47,333 nt of DNA from positions 1 to 47,333 of the forward strand of contig CAJCDH010000032.1 in the NCBI GenBank assembly GCA_903961095.1. Direction: 5' to 3'. The translations under genes were made by a program, and so were the position numbers. This DNA is from an uncultured Burkholderiales bacterium (GTDB taxonomy: Bacteria; Pseudomonadota; Gammaproteobacteria; Burkholderiales; Burkholderiaceae_C). The notes beneath the pieces are model-generated. The model was given only the letters and a program-made list of their open reading frames with translations, was not told where the DNA came from and did no database searches. Below are positions 1 through 8,078 of this stretch, piece after piece; position 1 is the stretch's first letter, and every line of letters starts with the position of its first letter.

Positions 1-49
1 GGGACAGACTCACATTTTCAGTTCACCCTCAGCGCAGGCATGTTGGTAG

Positions 50-559
50 TCACTTACCCGCCGCCCAATGCCCAGACTTACCACCTTGCTTTTCTAACAG
101 CTTCACATCGGTCATCACCATGCCGCGGTCGGCCGCCTTGCACATGTCATAAATGTTGAGCAGAGCCACTTGTACGGCGGTGAGGGCTTCCATTTCAACG
201 CCTGTTGGGCCCACGGTTTCTGCGGTGGCTGTGCAAACCACGCTTGGTATTTGCTCTTCAGACATCACTTGAAATTCGACAGCAACTCGCGTGAGGGCCA
301 AGGGGTGGCACAAAGGAATCAAGTCTGACGTTCTCTTTGCACCTTGAATACCCGCAATCCGTGCAATGCCCAAAACGTCGCCCTTTTTGGCTGTGCCTGA
401 TTGAATCAAGGCCAAGGTACTGGCCAGCATTTGAATGCGGCCTGTGGCCACCGCCACACGATGGGTAGACGCTTTAGCGCCCACGTCCACCATATGGGCT
501 TGGCCTTGGGCATCAAAATGGGTTAATGGGGATGGCGTGTTTGGCAGAGAATGGGGCAT
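50..559 (-). CDS. moaC: Cyclic pyranopterin monophosphate synthase MoaC
   Basis: MoaC converts (8S)-3',8-cyclo-7,8-dihydroguanosine 5'-triphosphate, made by MoaA, into cyclic pyranopterin monophosphate in cytosolic molybdenum cofactor synthesis. The 169-residue product has the usual family length and its signature segments: LCHPL at residues 83-87, MEALTA at 123-128 and DMCKA at 138-142, plus the closing GGKSG run. The start is the ATG at 559; no strong Shine-Dalgarno sequence precedes it. The gene is divergent from the M48 protease gene, with about 100 bp between the two starts. No other moa gene lies nearby in this window. The first 49 bases of the window hold nothing recognisable. Confidence 0.96.
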   Translation of the reverse strand: MPHSLPNTPSPLTHFDAQGQAHMVDVGAKASTHRVAVATGRIQMLASTLALIQSGTAKKGDVLGIARIAGIQGAKRTSDLIPLCHPLALTRVAVEFQVMSEEQIPSVVCTATAETVGPTGVEMEALTAVQVALLNIYDMCKAADRGMVMTDVKLLEKQGGKSGHWAAGK

Positions 560-660
560 GGTTGTTGGCTAAAAAACTGGTAAAAACCATTTACAAAGGG
601 TTGACGTAGTTCGAGCATGATAAGGTTTTCATATGGCCCATAGAAATCGGTACAAATACA

Positions 661-2250
661 TTGAAGCGCGCTTCTCCAAAATCTAAGCCTCTGCTGGCGT
701 TGCTGGCCGTGTCTCTGTGGATCACCCCGGTGTGGTCTCAGCGGCCAGAATCAGCCGCCGCAAACAGCCTTCCTGCTTTGGGCGATGGCTCAGACATTAC
801 CCTGAGCGCAGAGCGGCAGTTGGGCGATCGAATTGCACGCGAGTTGTTCAGAGACCCTGACTATTTAGAAGATCCCATCCTAGACGAGTATCTACAAAAT
901 ATCTGGCAACCCCTGGTGAAGGGTGCGCGGGCTCGAGGCGAAATGTCGCCAGAATTGCTAGAACGGTTTGCTTGGAGAATTTTGATTGGCCGCGATCGTT
1001 CAGTGAATGCTTTTGCCTTGCCGGGAGGCTATCTTGGAATTCACTTGGGGCTCATTGGCGTGGTCAGTACGCGAGATGAATTGGCTTCTGTGATGGCGCA
1101 TGAACTAAGCCATGTCACTCAAAGGCACATCTCAAGGTCAATGGGAGAACAAGCACGCATGACGCCATTCCTGTTAGGTGCCATGATTTTGGGCATGTTG
1201 GCTGCGAGCAAAAGTACTCAAGGCGCACAAGCAATGATCATGGGAGGGCAAGCCATGGCTGCGCAATCTCAGCTGAACTTTTCGCGAGACATGGAGCGAG
1301 AGGCCGATCGAATTGGCTATGGTGTGATGGCGGAAGCAGGCTTTGACACGCAAGGTTTTGTCACCATGTTTGGCAAATTGCAACAAGCTGCTGGTTTGAA
1401 CGACAACGGCGCCTTCCCCTATCTGCGAAGCCACCCATTAAGCAGCGAGCGCATGGCCGACATGCAAGCACGTCAACAACTTCAAACGCGCCGCCCTTCA
1501 AATCAAGATAAGGATTTGGTGCAAGGGGTGATGTCTGCTAGAGCTCGCGTCTTGGCGCAGCCTGGCGTTGACGCACTGAGAGCTTGGGCGAATGAGGCAA
1601 CTGACACGAACATCGACAAACAAAGCGTCAGCAAACGAATGGGTATTTTGTATGGCGCCGCTTTGTCTTTGATGCAATTGAGAGATATGTCTACCGCGCG
1701 CGCATTGCTGCCCCGCTTGCAAAAAGCTGCTGTAGATCATGCGCCCGCCCTGCGTCTCACGCGTTTGTTAGAAGCGGAGATGGCCTTCAAAGAAGATGAC
1801 ATGGGGGGCGTTTTGCGCGCATTGAATGCCGTCACACATGTGCCTTCAAACCAGTGGCTACGGCCTGAGCTCATTGCGATCACACAAGCTGTTGCTAGGT
1901 TGCAAACGACCACGCCATCGGCAGAAACCTCTCAGATATTGGCCAAGAGTGTTTCTGCGTTGCAAGCTCTTTTATTGCAATCGCCTCAGGATGCGCAAGC
2001 ATGGCAAATATTGGCCACTGCATTGGCTGCGCAAGGCCGCAGCTTGGCCTCATTGCGCGCCGAGGGAGAGGCGCAATTGGCACGCATGGACATTGGTGCT
2101 GCCGTCGACAGATTCAGGGCTGCTCAAGACGCCTCCAGAAAAATACCGCCTCAAATGGGCGATCACATCGAGGCTTCTATTGTGGATTCCCGCTTGCGGT
2201 TTGCTCAAGGTATTTTGCGTGAACAACTTTTAGAACGGCAGATGCGCTAA
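661..2250 (+). CDS. Secreted M48-family metalloprotease, BepA/YfgC-like
   Basis: A periplasmic zinc metalloprotease of the BepA type, which in E. coli degrades or chaperones misassembled outer-membrane proteins such as LptD. The 529-residue product starts with a clear signal peptide (charged start, then a hydrophobic run ending near Ser26-Gln27). The zinc motif HELSH is at residues 147-151, and the third ligand lies in the segment EADRIGYGV at about residue 214. The C-terminal 200 residues look helical and TPR-like, as in BepA. The start is a TTG at 661: an in-frame stop lies at 607, no in-frame ATG precedes the signal peptide, and the ATG at 633 is in another frame. BepA itself, rather than another M48 protease, is an inference from architecture. 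Confidence 0.88.
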   Translation: MKRASPKSKPLLALLAVSLWITPVWSQRPESAAANSLPALGDGSDITLSAERQLGDRIARELFRDPDYLEDPILDEYLQNIWQPLVKGARARGEMSPELLERFAWRILIGRDRSVNAFALPGGYLGIHLGLIGVVSTRDELASVMAHELSHVTQRHISRSMGEQARMTPFLLGAMILGMLAASKSTQGAQAMIMGGQAMAAQSQLNFSRDMEREADRIGYGVMAEAGFDTQGFVTMFGKLQQAAGLNDNGAFPYLRSHPLSSERMADMQARQQLQTRRPSNQDKDLVQGVMSARARVLAQPGVDALRAWANEATDTNIDKQSVSKRMGILYGAALSLMQLRDMSTARALLPRLQKAAVDHAPALRLTRLLEAEMAFKEDDMGGVLRALNAVTHVPSNQWLRPELIAITQAVARLQTTTPSAETSQILAKSVSALQALLLQSPQDAQAWQILATALAAQGRSLASLRAEGEAQLARMDIGAAVDRFRAAQDASRKIPPQMGDHIEASIVDSRLRFAQGILREQLLERQMR

Positions 2251-2314
2251 GCATCGCGGCTTGCAAGTCGGCAAGTCTGCAAGACTGTCGTTTTAGGCGG
2301 TTTTGAGCTTCGCC

Positions 2315-2911
2315 TTATTTGACCAAGCTAAGTGGTTGGCACTGGCGCCATCCTTGCTTGTTTTTTTCACACTGCAGAAGCCCTTCGGCTTGTGCTTGAG
2401 CATGCCGTTCAAAACCCCATTTTTGTTGGCGTTTTTGAAAAACATAGTTGTCTCTGAAAAATACAAAATGGCCATCAGGGCCGGTGTAAAAATAGTCTGT
2501 CGTGAATTGAATTTGGCCTTCGATGACTTGCCAATTTTGGAGAGTTTTGACGGCCAGGAAAGTGTGTTGATCGATGTGTTGCAGTTGTCGGATACTTCTC
2601 ACTTTGTGATTCAATTGAATTGCCGCAGATGACCTGGTGTTGTTTGCAAGCACCGCATTTGTGAACGCAGCTATGTCTGGCATGGCATCTGCAATTTGTT
2701 GAAGTTGCCACGGACTCAAGTTTTCATGCCTTAACTTAAAGGCTTTTTTTTCATTGAGATAAGGCGGCTTGATTTCGAATGCAACACCGTCTATGGAGTC
2801 TACATGTCCTTTGTCGACAAAATATTCTGAACTGCAGCCTGAGGAGAGCAACAAGCAAAACCACGACACAAAAATAATCACTGCTTTGTAGCATTCTTGA
2901 AAATGACTCAC
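2315..2911 (-). CDS. Putative lipoprotein of unknown function, paired with a PLA2-like gene
   Basis: A 198-residue protein that I do not recognise. It has an N-terminal hydrophobic segment ending in a lipobox (LSSGC, residues 22-26), so it is probably lipid-anchored on the periplasmic side of a membrane. The start is a GTG at 2911, supported by a perfect AAGGAGG seven bases upstream. It lies 26 bp downstream of the phospholipase A2-like gene on the same strand and is probably co-transcribed with it. The pairing of a small lipase-like protein with a following lipoprotein resembles effector/immunity pairs of type VI lipase effectors, whose immunity proteins are often periplasmic lipoproteins, but this is inference. 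The region is visibly AT-richer than its neighbours, which fits horizontal acquisition. Confidence 0.75.
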   Translation of the reverse strand: MSHFQECYKAVIIFVSWFCLLLSSGCSSEYFVDKGHVDSIDGVAFEIKPPYLNEKKAFKLRHENLSPWQLQQIADAMPDIAAFTNAVLANNTRSSAAIQLNHKVRSIRQLQHIDQHTFLAVKTLQNWQVIEGQIQFTTDYFYTGPDGHFVFFRDNYVFQKRQQKWGFERHAQAQAEGLLQCEKNKQGWRQCQPLSLVK

Positions 2912-2937
2912 TTGTTGTCCTCCTTGACAGCGCTTGA

Positions 2938-3333
2938 TTAAGTACAGCTAAGCTCTTGTGCTTCTTTGAATGCGCGCGCACCAAACAAAGAAACACTGAT
3001 GCCATAAGCAGCGGCAATGATGTTGCACGTCAGTGCATTTCCGCCTTGCGCGCTGCAGTCGTTCAAAATGTTGTTGGTTAAGTTGGTATCGGCCGTGCTG
3101 CGGCTAAAACCACAAGTTAAATAACTCTGGTCGTGCTGATAACAAGCTTGTGAGACATCGATGCCAAATAGCACATCGGGCACAAATGCATCGCTTTTGA
3201 CGGTTCCACAACCTGCACCCAACGCATTGCCATCATTTCTGATGCCGCTGGAAGTGCCCGAATTGAAATTTAAAAAATCCCAAAATCCGCCGCCATGAAC
3301 TTGCCGTGTGAGTTCAATATTGCAATCTTGCAT
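2938..3333 (-). CDS. Small phospholipase A2-like protein
   Basis: A 131-residue cysteine-rich protein with a PLA2 active-site signature. A segment beginning GCG at residue 41 and running through SDAFVPD leads into C64-Y65-Q66-H67-D68 and then Y71 and C74-G75. This matches the secreted-PLA2 pattern of calcium loop, catalytic His-Asp dyad and conserved Tyr. D82 and C93 sit where a second Asp and a disulfide partner are expected. Such enzymes hydrolyse the sn-2 ester of phospholipids with calcium. No signal peptide is visible, so export, if any, would need another route. The ATG at 3333 has AAGGA nine bases upstream. The gene heads a two-gene unit with the lipoprotein gene. The family assignment comes from the motif only; activity and target are unknown. 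Confidence 0.7.
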   Translation of the reverse strand: MQDCNIELTRQVHGGGFWDFLNFNSGTSSGIRNDGNALGAGCGTVKSDAFVPDVLFGIDVSQACYQHDQSYLTCGFSRSTADTNLTNNILNDCSAQGGNALTCNIIAAAYGISVSLFGARAFKEAQELSCT

Positions 3334-3564
3334 GTTATTTTTCCTTAATTTGTTAGAAATCTAGAAACCTAGGTTGGTGATGTTTGCATGTATATAAGTA
3401 GATCTTTTGTATGATTAAAATTGATTTATGAATACCAAACTCATATTCATGTGCTGATCTTAATCTCACGCCGAACGGGGCGTGCTTTCAAGCACTTGCA
3501 GCCACACCCTGATAAGGTTGGAACTCACAAACCGCTATGATCTCGATCCCTCTTCAAAGAACCT

Positions 3565-4026
3565 ATGGCTGGCATCCACATCACCGACATCGAAGCAGCC
3601 ATCAACTACTGGCGCGAAAAAAACCCATCTCCCGACGGTGTGGCCTTGCCGCGCGAGTTAAGAGCGCTTGCCGAGGTCTATGCGCTGATGGTTTATTTCA
3701 AAGAGGAAGAGGCCGATGAGTTCAGCTTGCCTTTGGCAGCAGCAGAGGCATGGCAAGCTTGGTACGCCAGCACACCCGATACGCCCTGCATTGCCATCTG
3801 CTCAACTTTTCAAGGCGACCCATCTTGCAAAGGGTGTGGCCGTACTTTTGAAGAAGTTCAACTGTGGACCGAAATGAGCCCAGGCGAGAAGCGAACGGTT
3901 TGGCGGCGCATCACGGTCGATGGCACTTCATGGCGATTCAATCGCTATGCCGAACGTGCCGCAGAGGATCGCAGCTTGGCGCGGGCTGCGGCAGATGCCC
4001 AAGTTCCCTTGGGTTTTGGCCGCTGA
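3565..4026 (+). CDS. DUF3717-DUF1289 fusion protein
   Basis: A 153-residue cytosolic protein with two domains of unknown function. Residues 1-45 match DUF3717, starting GIHITDIEAAINYWR. Residues 71-115 match DUF1289, with four cysteines at 75, 79, 88 and 91 spaced as a likely metal or Fe-S knuckle, followed by the typical LWTEMSPGEK segment. The combination is known to me from Burkholderiales. The gene ends one base before the stop of the convergent yaeQ gene at 4028. The start at 3565 has only a weak ribosome binding site. The 230 bp upstream is AT-rich and contains a small hairpin at 3482-3495 but no clear promoter. Confidence 0.85.
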   Translation: MAGIHITDIEAAINYWREKNPSPDGVALPRELRALAEVYALMVYFKEEEADEFSLPLAAAEAWQAWYASTPDTPCIAICSTFQGDPSCKGCGRTFEEVQLWTEMSPGEKRTVWRRITVDGTSWRFNRYAERAAEDRSLARAAADAQVPLGFGR

Positions 4027-4027
4027 G

Positions 4028-4588
4028 TTATTTCCAGCGCACCACCTCAAGGTGCACACTGTCTTTTGAATTGCTCAAGGTGAGCGCACCCTCTTGGACG
4101 GTGGCTTGCAATTGCATACTGCGCTCTGCCAACTTGGCCAGTGCCTGACTGGCCTCTGTGGGGACACGCCACACCTGGAGCTTTTCCATGCGGCTGAGCT
4201 TGCTTTCTATGCCGCGCCACCAAACTTCTGCGGCGTGGTTAAAACAGTAAACCATGACGGCCTCTGCTTTTTGACACGCCTTGTTCAAGGGCTTGTCCTC
4301 AGGTTGACCCACTTCTACCCACAAGCGTGTTTGACCTGTGAAGTCGCGCAGTGACAAGTCGGGGTCATCGGGGTCGGATAAGCCGGAACCAAATGCCAGC
4401 ACGCCGTCGCCATTCAAGTCGGCTTGGAGTTTGTAGGCGTTAAGCGCCAAGGCCAGCAAACGAATCATCATGCGCTCGTCTGTTTCACTGGGGTGCCGAG
4501 CTAGTGTGAGCGCATGATCTGCGTAATAGCTGTTGTCAATGTCGGCGATGGAAAGATTGACTTTGTAGATGGTGGACTTGAGGGCCAT
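4028..4588 (-). CDS. yaeQ: YaeQ family protein
   Basis: A 186-residue member of the YaeQ family, which has a PD-(D/E)XK nuclease-like fold but no established cellular role; E. coli YaeQ, of similar length, was once linked to suppression of rfaH defects. The N-terminus MALKSTIYKVNLSIADID and the segment SETDERMMIRLL are typical. I placed the start at the ATG at 4588, because it matches the family start and lies 25 bp after the purB stop. A reading frame open to 4648 would run into purB and adds residues that do not fit the family. It is probably co-transcribed with purB. It ends tail to tail with the DUF3717/DUF1289 gene with one base between. Confidence 0.9.
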   Translation of the reverse strand: MALKSTIYKVNLSIADIDNSYYADHALTLARHPSETDERMMIRLLALALNAYKLQADLNGDGVLAFGSGLSDPDDPDLSLRDFTGQTRLWVEVGQPEDKPLNKACQKAEAVMVYCFNHAAEVWWRGIESKLSRMEKLQVWRVPTEASQALAKLAERSMQLQATVQEGALTLSNSKDSVHLEVVRWK

Positions 4589-4613
4589 TGTGTGAGGACT
4601 CGGTGTGGCCTGT

Positions 4614-6020
4614 TTAAACGCGCTGCGCCAGCTCAATGGCTTTGCCAATGTAGCTTGCAGGCGTCATTGCCAAGAGTCGGTCTTTTTCCGTCTGCGGTAT
4701 TTCAAGTTCGCGAATGAGTCCGTGCAATGCTTCTGCTGTCACGGTTTTTCCACGCGTCACTTCTTTCAGTTTTTCGTAGGCTCCCTGCACGCCATAGCGA
4801 CGCATGACAGTCTGAATGGGCTCGGCTAAAACCTCCCAAGATGCGTCAAGATCTTGGGCCAATGCTTCTTCGTTTAACTCTAGCTTTTTAAGGCCTGTCA
4901 TGAGGGACGAATAGGCCAAAGCGGTATAACCAAGGGCCACACCCATGTTGCGCAATACAGTGGAGTCGGAGAGGTCGCGTTGCCAACGACTGACTGGTAG
5001 TTTTTCGGATAAATGTTTGAGCACAGCATTGGCCAAGCCCAGGTTGCCTTCTGCGTTTTCAAAGTCGATGGGGTTGACTTTGTGAGGCATGGTGGAGGAG
5101 CCAATCTCTCCTGCTTTCAGGCGCTGCTTGAAATAGCCCAAACTCACATAACCCCAGATGTCACGTGACAAATCGATCAGGATGGTGTTGGTACGGGCAA
5201 CGGCATCAAACAATTCCGCCATGTAATCATGTGACTCAATTTGAATGCTGTAGGGCTGGAATGACAAACCCAAGCCCCAATGTTCTGCAGAGCCGCCAGC
5301 TTCATTGGACTCGGGTGTTTCAACGACTGATTTTGAAAACGCTTCCCAATCAAAGTCTGGCCATGCTGACAAGTGCGCGTTGTAATTGCCCACTGCGCCA
5401 TTCATTTTGGCTTTGAGCGAGACGCTGGCAATCTTCTCGCGCGTATTGCTCAATCGGACCACAACATTGGCAAACTCTTTACCCACCGTGGTTGGGCTGG
5501 CGGTCTGGCCATGCGTGCGGCTTAACATGGGGACAGCAGCATAGCCATGCGCCATGCTGCGCAGCTGGGCAATGACTTCATCCAATGCTGGCAAGATCAC
5601 TTGGCGCCTTGCCCCTTTGAGTTGCAATGCGTGGCTGGTGTTGTTGATGTCTTCGCTGGTGCACGCAAAATGGACAAACTCTGATGCCTGCTCTAATTCA
5701 GGGCGATCTTTGAATTTGGATTTGATCCAATACTCAACGGCCTTGACATCGTGGTTGGTGACCTTCTCAATGTCTTTGATGGCCAAGGCATCTTGCTCTG
5801 AAAATTGCGTGACCAAGCCAGTGAGATAGCGCCTGGCTCCTAAAGACAAAGGTTTGAACTCATCAAAGCCCGCATCAGACAAGGCAATGAACCAAGCAAT
5901 CTCCACTTGGACTCGGCGGTGCATATAGCCTTGCTCACTCATCAGAGGTCGCAGAGCATTGAGTTTGTTGGCGTAACGGCCGTCCAACGGAGACAAGGCG
6001 GAGATTGGAGAAGAAGTCAT
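4614..6020 (-). CDS. purB: Adenylosuccinate lyase PurB
   Basis: PurB acts twice in purine synthesis: it splits SAICAR to AICAR and fumarate, and adenylosuccinate to AMP and fumarate, in the cytosol. The 468-residue product matches the proteobacterial form (E. coli about 456). Key segments are SPLDGRY near the N-terminus, the TSEDINNTSHALQ region, SRTHGQTASPTT, and the flexible signature loop GSSTMPHKVNPIDFENAEGN that holds the catalytic Ser. I chose the ATG at 6020 because the protein there starts MTSSPISALSPLDGRY, as usual. The frame stays open to 6053 but the extra 11 residues are atypical. The gene is divergent from the glutathione S-transferase gene and is followed by yaeQ. Confidence 0.97.
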   Translation of the reverse strand: MTSSPISALSPLDGRYANKLNALRPLMSEQGYMHRRVQVEIAWFIALSDAGFDEFKPLSLGARRYLTGLVTQFSEQDALAIKDIEKVTNHDVKAVEYWIKSKFKDRPELEQASEFVHFACTSEDINNTSHALQLKGARRQVILPALDEVIAQLRSMAHGYAAVPMLSRTHGQTASPTTVGKEFANVVVRLSNTREKIASVSLKAKMNGAVGNYNAHLSAWPDFDWEAFSKSVVETPESNEAGGSAEHWGLGLSFQPYSIQIESHDYMAELFDAVARTNTILIDLSRDIWGYVSLGYFKQRLKAGEIGSSTMPHKVNPIDFENAEGNLGLANAVLKHLSEKLPVSRWQRDLSDSTVLRNMGVALGYTALAYSSLMTGLKKLELNEEALAQDLDASWEVLAEPIQTVMRRYGVQGAYEKLKEVTRGKTVTAEALHGLIRELEIPQTEKDRLLAMTPASYIGKAIELAQRV

Positions 6021-6125
6021 ACCCGCATTGTAAGTTCTAGCCTTAAAAAGCAATCAGTATTTGAATTCCTCTAGAATGCACCGCAGTGATAATTGCATTT
6101 TGACTCTTTTTGATACTTACAAACC

Positions 6126-6740
6126 ATGAAACTGATCGGTTCACCTACCAGCCCCTACGTCCGCAAAGTCTGCATCGTGATGGCAGAAAAAAAGCTGGAC
6201 TACCGCATGGAGGCCGAAGACGTATGGTCTGCCAACACCACCATCAATGCCTCCAACCCTCTTGGCAAGGTGCCTTGTTTGGTGCTTGAAGGGGGGGAGT
6301 CTATTTATGACTCTCGCGTCATCGTGGAGTATTTGGACACTCTTTCACCCGTTGGCAAGTTAATTCCAACCAACGGCCGTGAGCGCGCAGAAGTGAAAAC
6401 TTGGGAAGCCTTGGCCGATGGGTTGCTGGATGCCTCTATCTTGGCTCGCCTAGAGGCGGGCTGGGCACATCGGCTACCTGAACAACGCAGTCAGGCTTGG
6501 ATTGATCGTCAACTTGCCAAAATTTCTGAAGCCCTTCGGGCCATGTCAACCGGCTTGGGAGACAAGCCTTATTGCTCAGGCGCACACCTGAGCCTGTCTG
6601 ACATCGCCGTGGGTTGTGCTTTGGGTTATCTGGACTTCCGCTTTCCAGACATTCAATGGCGCAGTGCTCACCCCAACCTTGACAAACTGCACGAAAAGCT
6701 CATGCAGCGTCAAAGCTTCATCGATAGCCTGCCCAAATAA
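6126..6740 (+). CDS. Glutathione S-transferase family protein, YibF-like
   Basis: A 204-residue cytosolic protein with an N-terminal thioredoxin-like GST domain and a C-terminal all-alpha domain. The N-terminus MKLIGSPTSPYVRKV carries the Ser/Thr-rich active-site loop, NPLGKVPCL holds the cis-proline, and ESIYDSRVIVEYLD is the usual glutathione-binding segment. The C-terminal half contains LSLSDIAVGCALGYLDFRFPD, the N-capping box region. The family resembles E. coli YibF. Substrate is unknown; many such proteins conjugate or reduce electrophiles. It is divergent from purB with about 105 bp between the starts, and convergent with the NTF2-like gene at the end of the lipid operon. Confidence 0.9.
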   Translation: MKLIGSPTSPYVRKVCIVMAEKKLDYRMEAEDVWSANTTINASNPLGKVPCLVLEGGESIYDSRVIVEYLDTLSPVGKLIPTNGRERAEVKTWEALADGLLDASILARLEAGWAHRLPEQRSQAWIDRQLAKISEALRAMSTGLGDKPYCSGAHLSLSDIAVGCALGYLDFRFPDIQWRSAHPNLDKLHEKLMQRQSFIDSLPK

Positions 6741-6777
6741 TCAGCTGCGTCATCTGGCCAATTTCAAAGGACCTTGG

Positions 6778-7212
6778 CTATGAGTTGGCGCGTTTTTTAA
6801 GCCAGCGCATCAAGCCGCCCACCCAAGGCAGTTTTTCGTAAAGCTCTTCCGCTGCATCCCAATAATCTCGGTGCAGCGTGATGAGCATTTGATCGTCCAA
6901 TACCAAATGTGTCGTGCCACGAACCACCTGCTGGGTGGTGGTATCAAAACGCTTAAAGCGAAATTTGAAATCCCAAGTGAGAAAAGCTTGATGACCGTCC
7001 ACCACCTGACCCGTGATCACAAAGTGTGGGTTATCAAGCGATTCATACATGTGAAGAAAAATTTGCTCAATGGCACTGACTCCCTGAACAGCGTTGAAAG
7101 GGTCCTTAAATCGAGCCTGCGGGCTGTACCAATTGTTCAATTGCCCCAAGCTCTGCGGTTGCAGGGTTTCAAAGTAATGGGCAATTTCTGTGAATCTCTG
7201 GCGGTTGCTCAT
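6778..7212 (-). CDS. SnoaL/NTF2-like protein, last gene of lipid-remodelling operon
   Basis: A 144-residue protein of the NTF2-like fold, with the segments FETLQPQSLGQLNNWYSP, FKDPFNAVQGV and a C-terminal DYWDAAEELYEKLPWVG that mark the SnoaL-like family. Members are cone-shaped pockets that act as isomerases, hydrolases or binding proteins. The start is the ATG at 7212, which follows the TGA of the SDR gene by two bases (TGA-TC-ATG); an open frame up to 7287 overlaps that gene and is not needed. The same protein type accompanies CFA-synthase-like, DUF1365 and SDR genes in other proteobacteria, so it probably serves the same lipid pathway. Specific activity is unknown. Confidence 0.82.
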   Translation of the reverse strand: MSNRQRFTEIAHYFETLQPQSLGQLNNWYSPQARFKDPFNAVQGVSAIEQIFLHMYESLDNPHFVITGQVVDGHQAFLTWDFKFRFKRFDTTTQQVVRGTTHLVLDDQMLITLHRDYWDAAEELYEKLPWVGGLMRWLKKRANS

Positions 7213-7214
7213 GA

Positions 7215-8078
7215 TCAAAGTCCGGTAAATCGACGCACCACTGCAAAATATGTGCGGTATGGCAATAAGCGCAACAACTTCAACCAAGCCGTAAATCGCT
7301 TGGGAAAATGAATATCAAACAAGCCTTCAGACCAACCTGCCAGCATGTCTTTGGCGGCCTGCTCTGGCGAAATGAGTGCTGGCATTTGAAAGTTGTTTTG
7401 TGCGGTCAACGGTGTTGCCACAAAGCCTGGGTTGACCACACTCACACCTATGCCCTTGTCTTGCAAGTCCATGTACAAGGTTTCTGCAAGGTGCGTGACG
7501 GCGGCCTTGGTCGGGCCATAGGCCAAACCATTTGGCAAACCTCGCCAACCCGCCACACTGCTCACCACACTGATGTGGCCAGCGCCTTGTTGTAAGAACA
7601 TCGGCAACACCGCATCCAAAACTCGCAACAGACCGTTGTAATTCACATCCTGGTGTCGCAGCATGTCTGCCAAGTCAAACTCTGTTGCGCGTTGTGCCCG
7701 ATAGTGGCCTGCACAATACAACAAGAAATCTAATTTGCCGCCTGCAGCAACTTGCCGCGCAACATATTTCACTTGCAAGGCATCGGTCACATCCAATGAC
7801 AGCAACTCCAGCGGCAAGCCTTCGCTTTTGCACGATGCCGCCCACTCAGACAACATGCCCAAATCTCGGGCCGACACAATCACATGCGCGCCGGCGGCAT
7901 GCAGGGCTTTGGCACAGGCCAAGCCAATGCCACTTGATGCACCCACCAACCAAACACGGCGGCCTCGCCAGTCTTGCATGGGCGCATTCAAGGGTGCACC
8001 CCATCGGCGCTTTAACGGTGCCAACGGTTTGAGTGTTGCGGTATCGGGCGCCGCCATTTTGGCGGCCTGAAGGCTCAC
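7215..8078 (-). CDS. Short-chain dehydrogenase/reductase in lipid operon
   Basis: A 287-residue SDR. The nucleotide-binding Gly motif VGASSGIG is at residues 45-52, the catalytic Ser at 173-174, and YGPTK with Tyr187 and Lys191 completes the active site. It should oxidise or reduce a hydroxyl or carbonyl group with NAD(P)(H). About 35 extra residues precede the Rossmann fold. The start is a GTG at 8078: it has GGAGG six bases upstream and forms a GTGA overlap with the stop of the DUF3833 gene. An ATG at 8057 is possible but lacks this context. The substrate is inferred to be a lipid intermediate from the operon. Confidence 0.88.
   Translation of the reverse strand: MSLQAAKMAAPDTATLKPLAPLKRRWGAPLNAPMQDWRGRRVWLVGASSGIGLACAKALHAAGAHVIVSARDLGMLSEWAASCKSEGLPLELLSLDVTDALQVKYVARQVAAGGKLDFLLYCAGHYRAQRATEFDLADMLRHQDVNYNGLLRVLDAVLPMFLQQGAGHISVVSSVAGWRGLPNGLAYGPTKAAVTHLAETLYMDLQDKGIGVSVVNPGFVATPLTAQNNFQMPALISPEQAAKDMLAGWSEGLFDIHFPKRFTAWLKLLRLLPYRTYFAVVRRFTGL

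Noticed and set aside
1174-1434. Antisense reading frame within the M48 protease gene
   Set aside because: It lies fully opposite a well-supported gene and shows no family features; many similar frames occur across the window and were treated as shadows.
2260-2283. Terminator between the M48 protease gene and the lipoprotein gene
   Set aside because: The repeat of GCAAGTC gives only a 6-bp imperfect inverted match and lacks a T run.
2938-3333. Rhs/polymorphic toxin C-terminal fragment
   Set aside because: The gene has its own start and ribosome binding site, and no Rhs repeat or delivery domain is found upstream.
3482-3495. Hairpin GTGCT-TTCA-AGCAC as a terminator
   Set aside because: The stem is only five pairs and no T run follows.
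4589-4648. Longer YaeQ start within purB
   Set aside because: The extra residues do not fit the family, and the ATG at 4588 follows the purB stop neatly.
6061-6105. Promoter for the glutathione S-transferase gene (TTGAAT or TTGACT boxes)
   Set aside because: No -10 hexamer lies at a 16-18 bp distance from either box.
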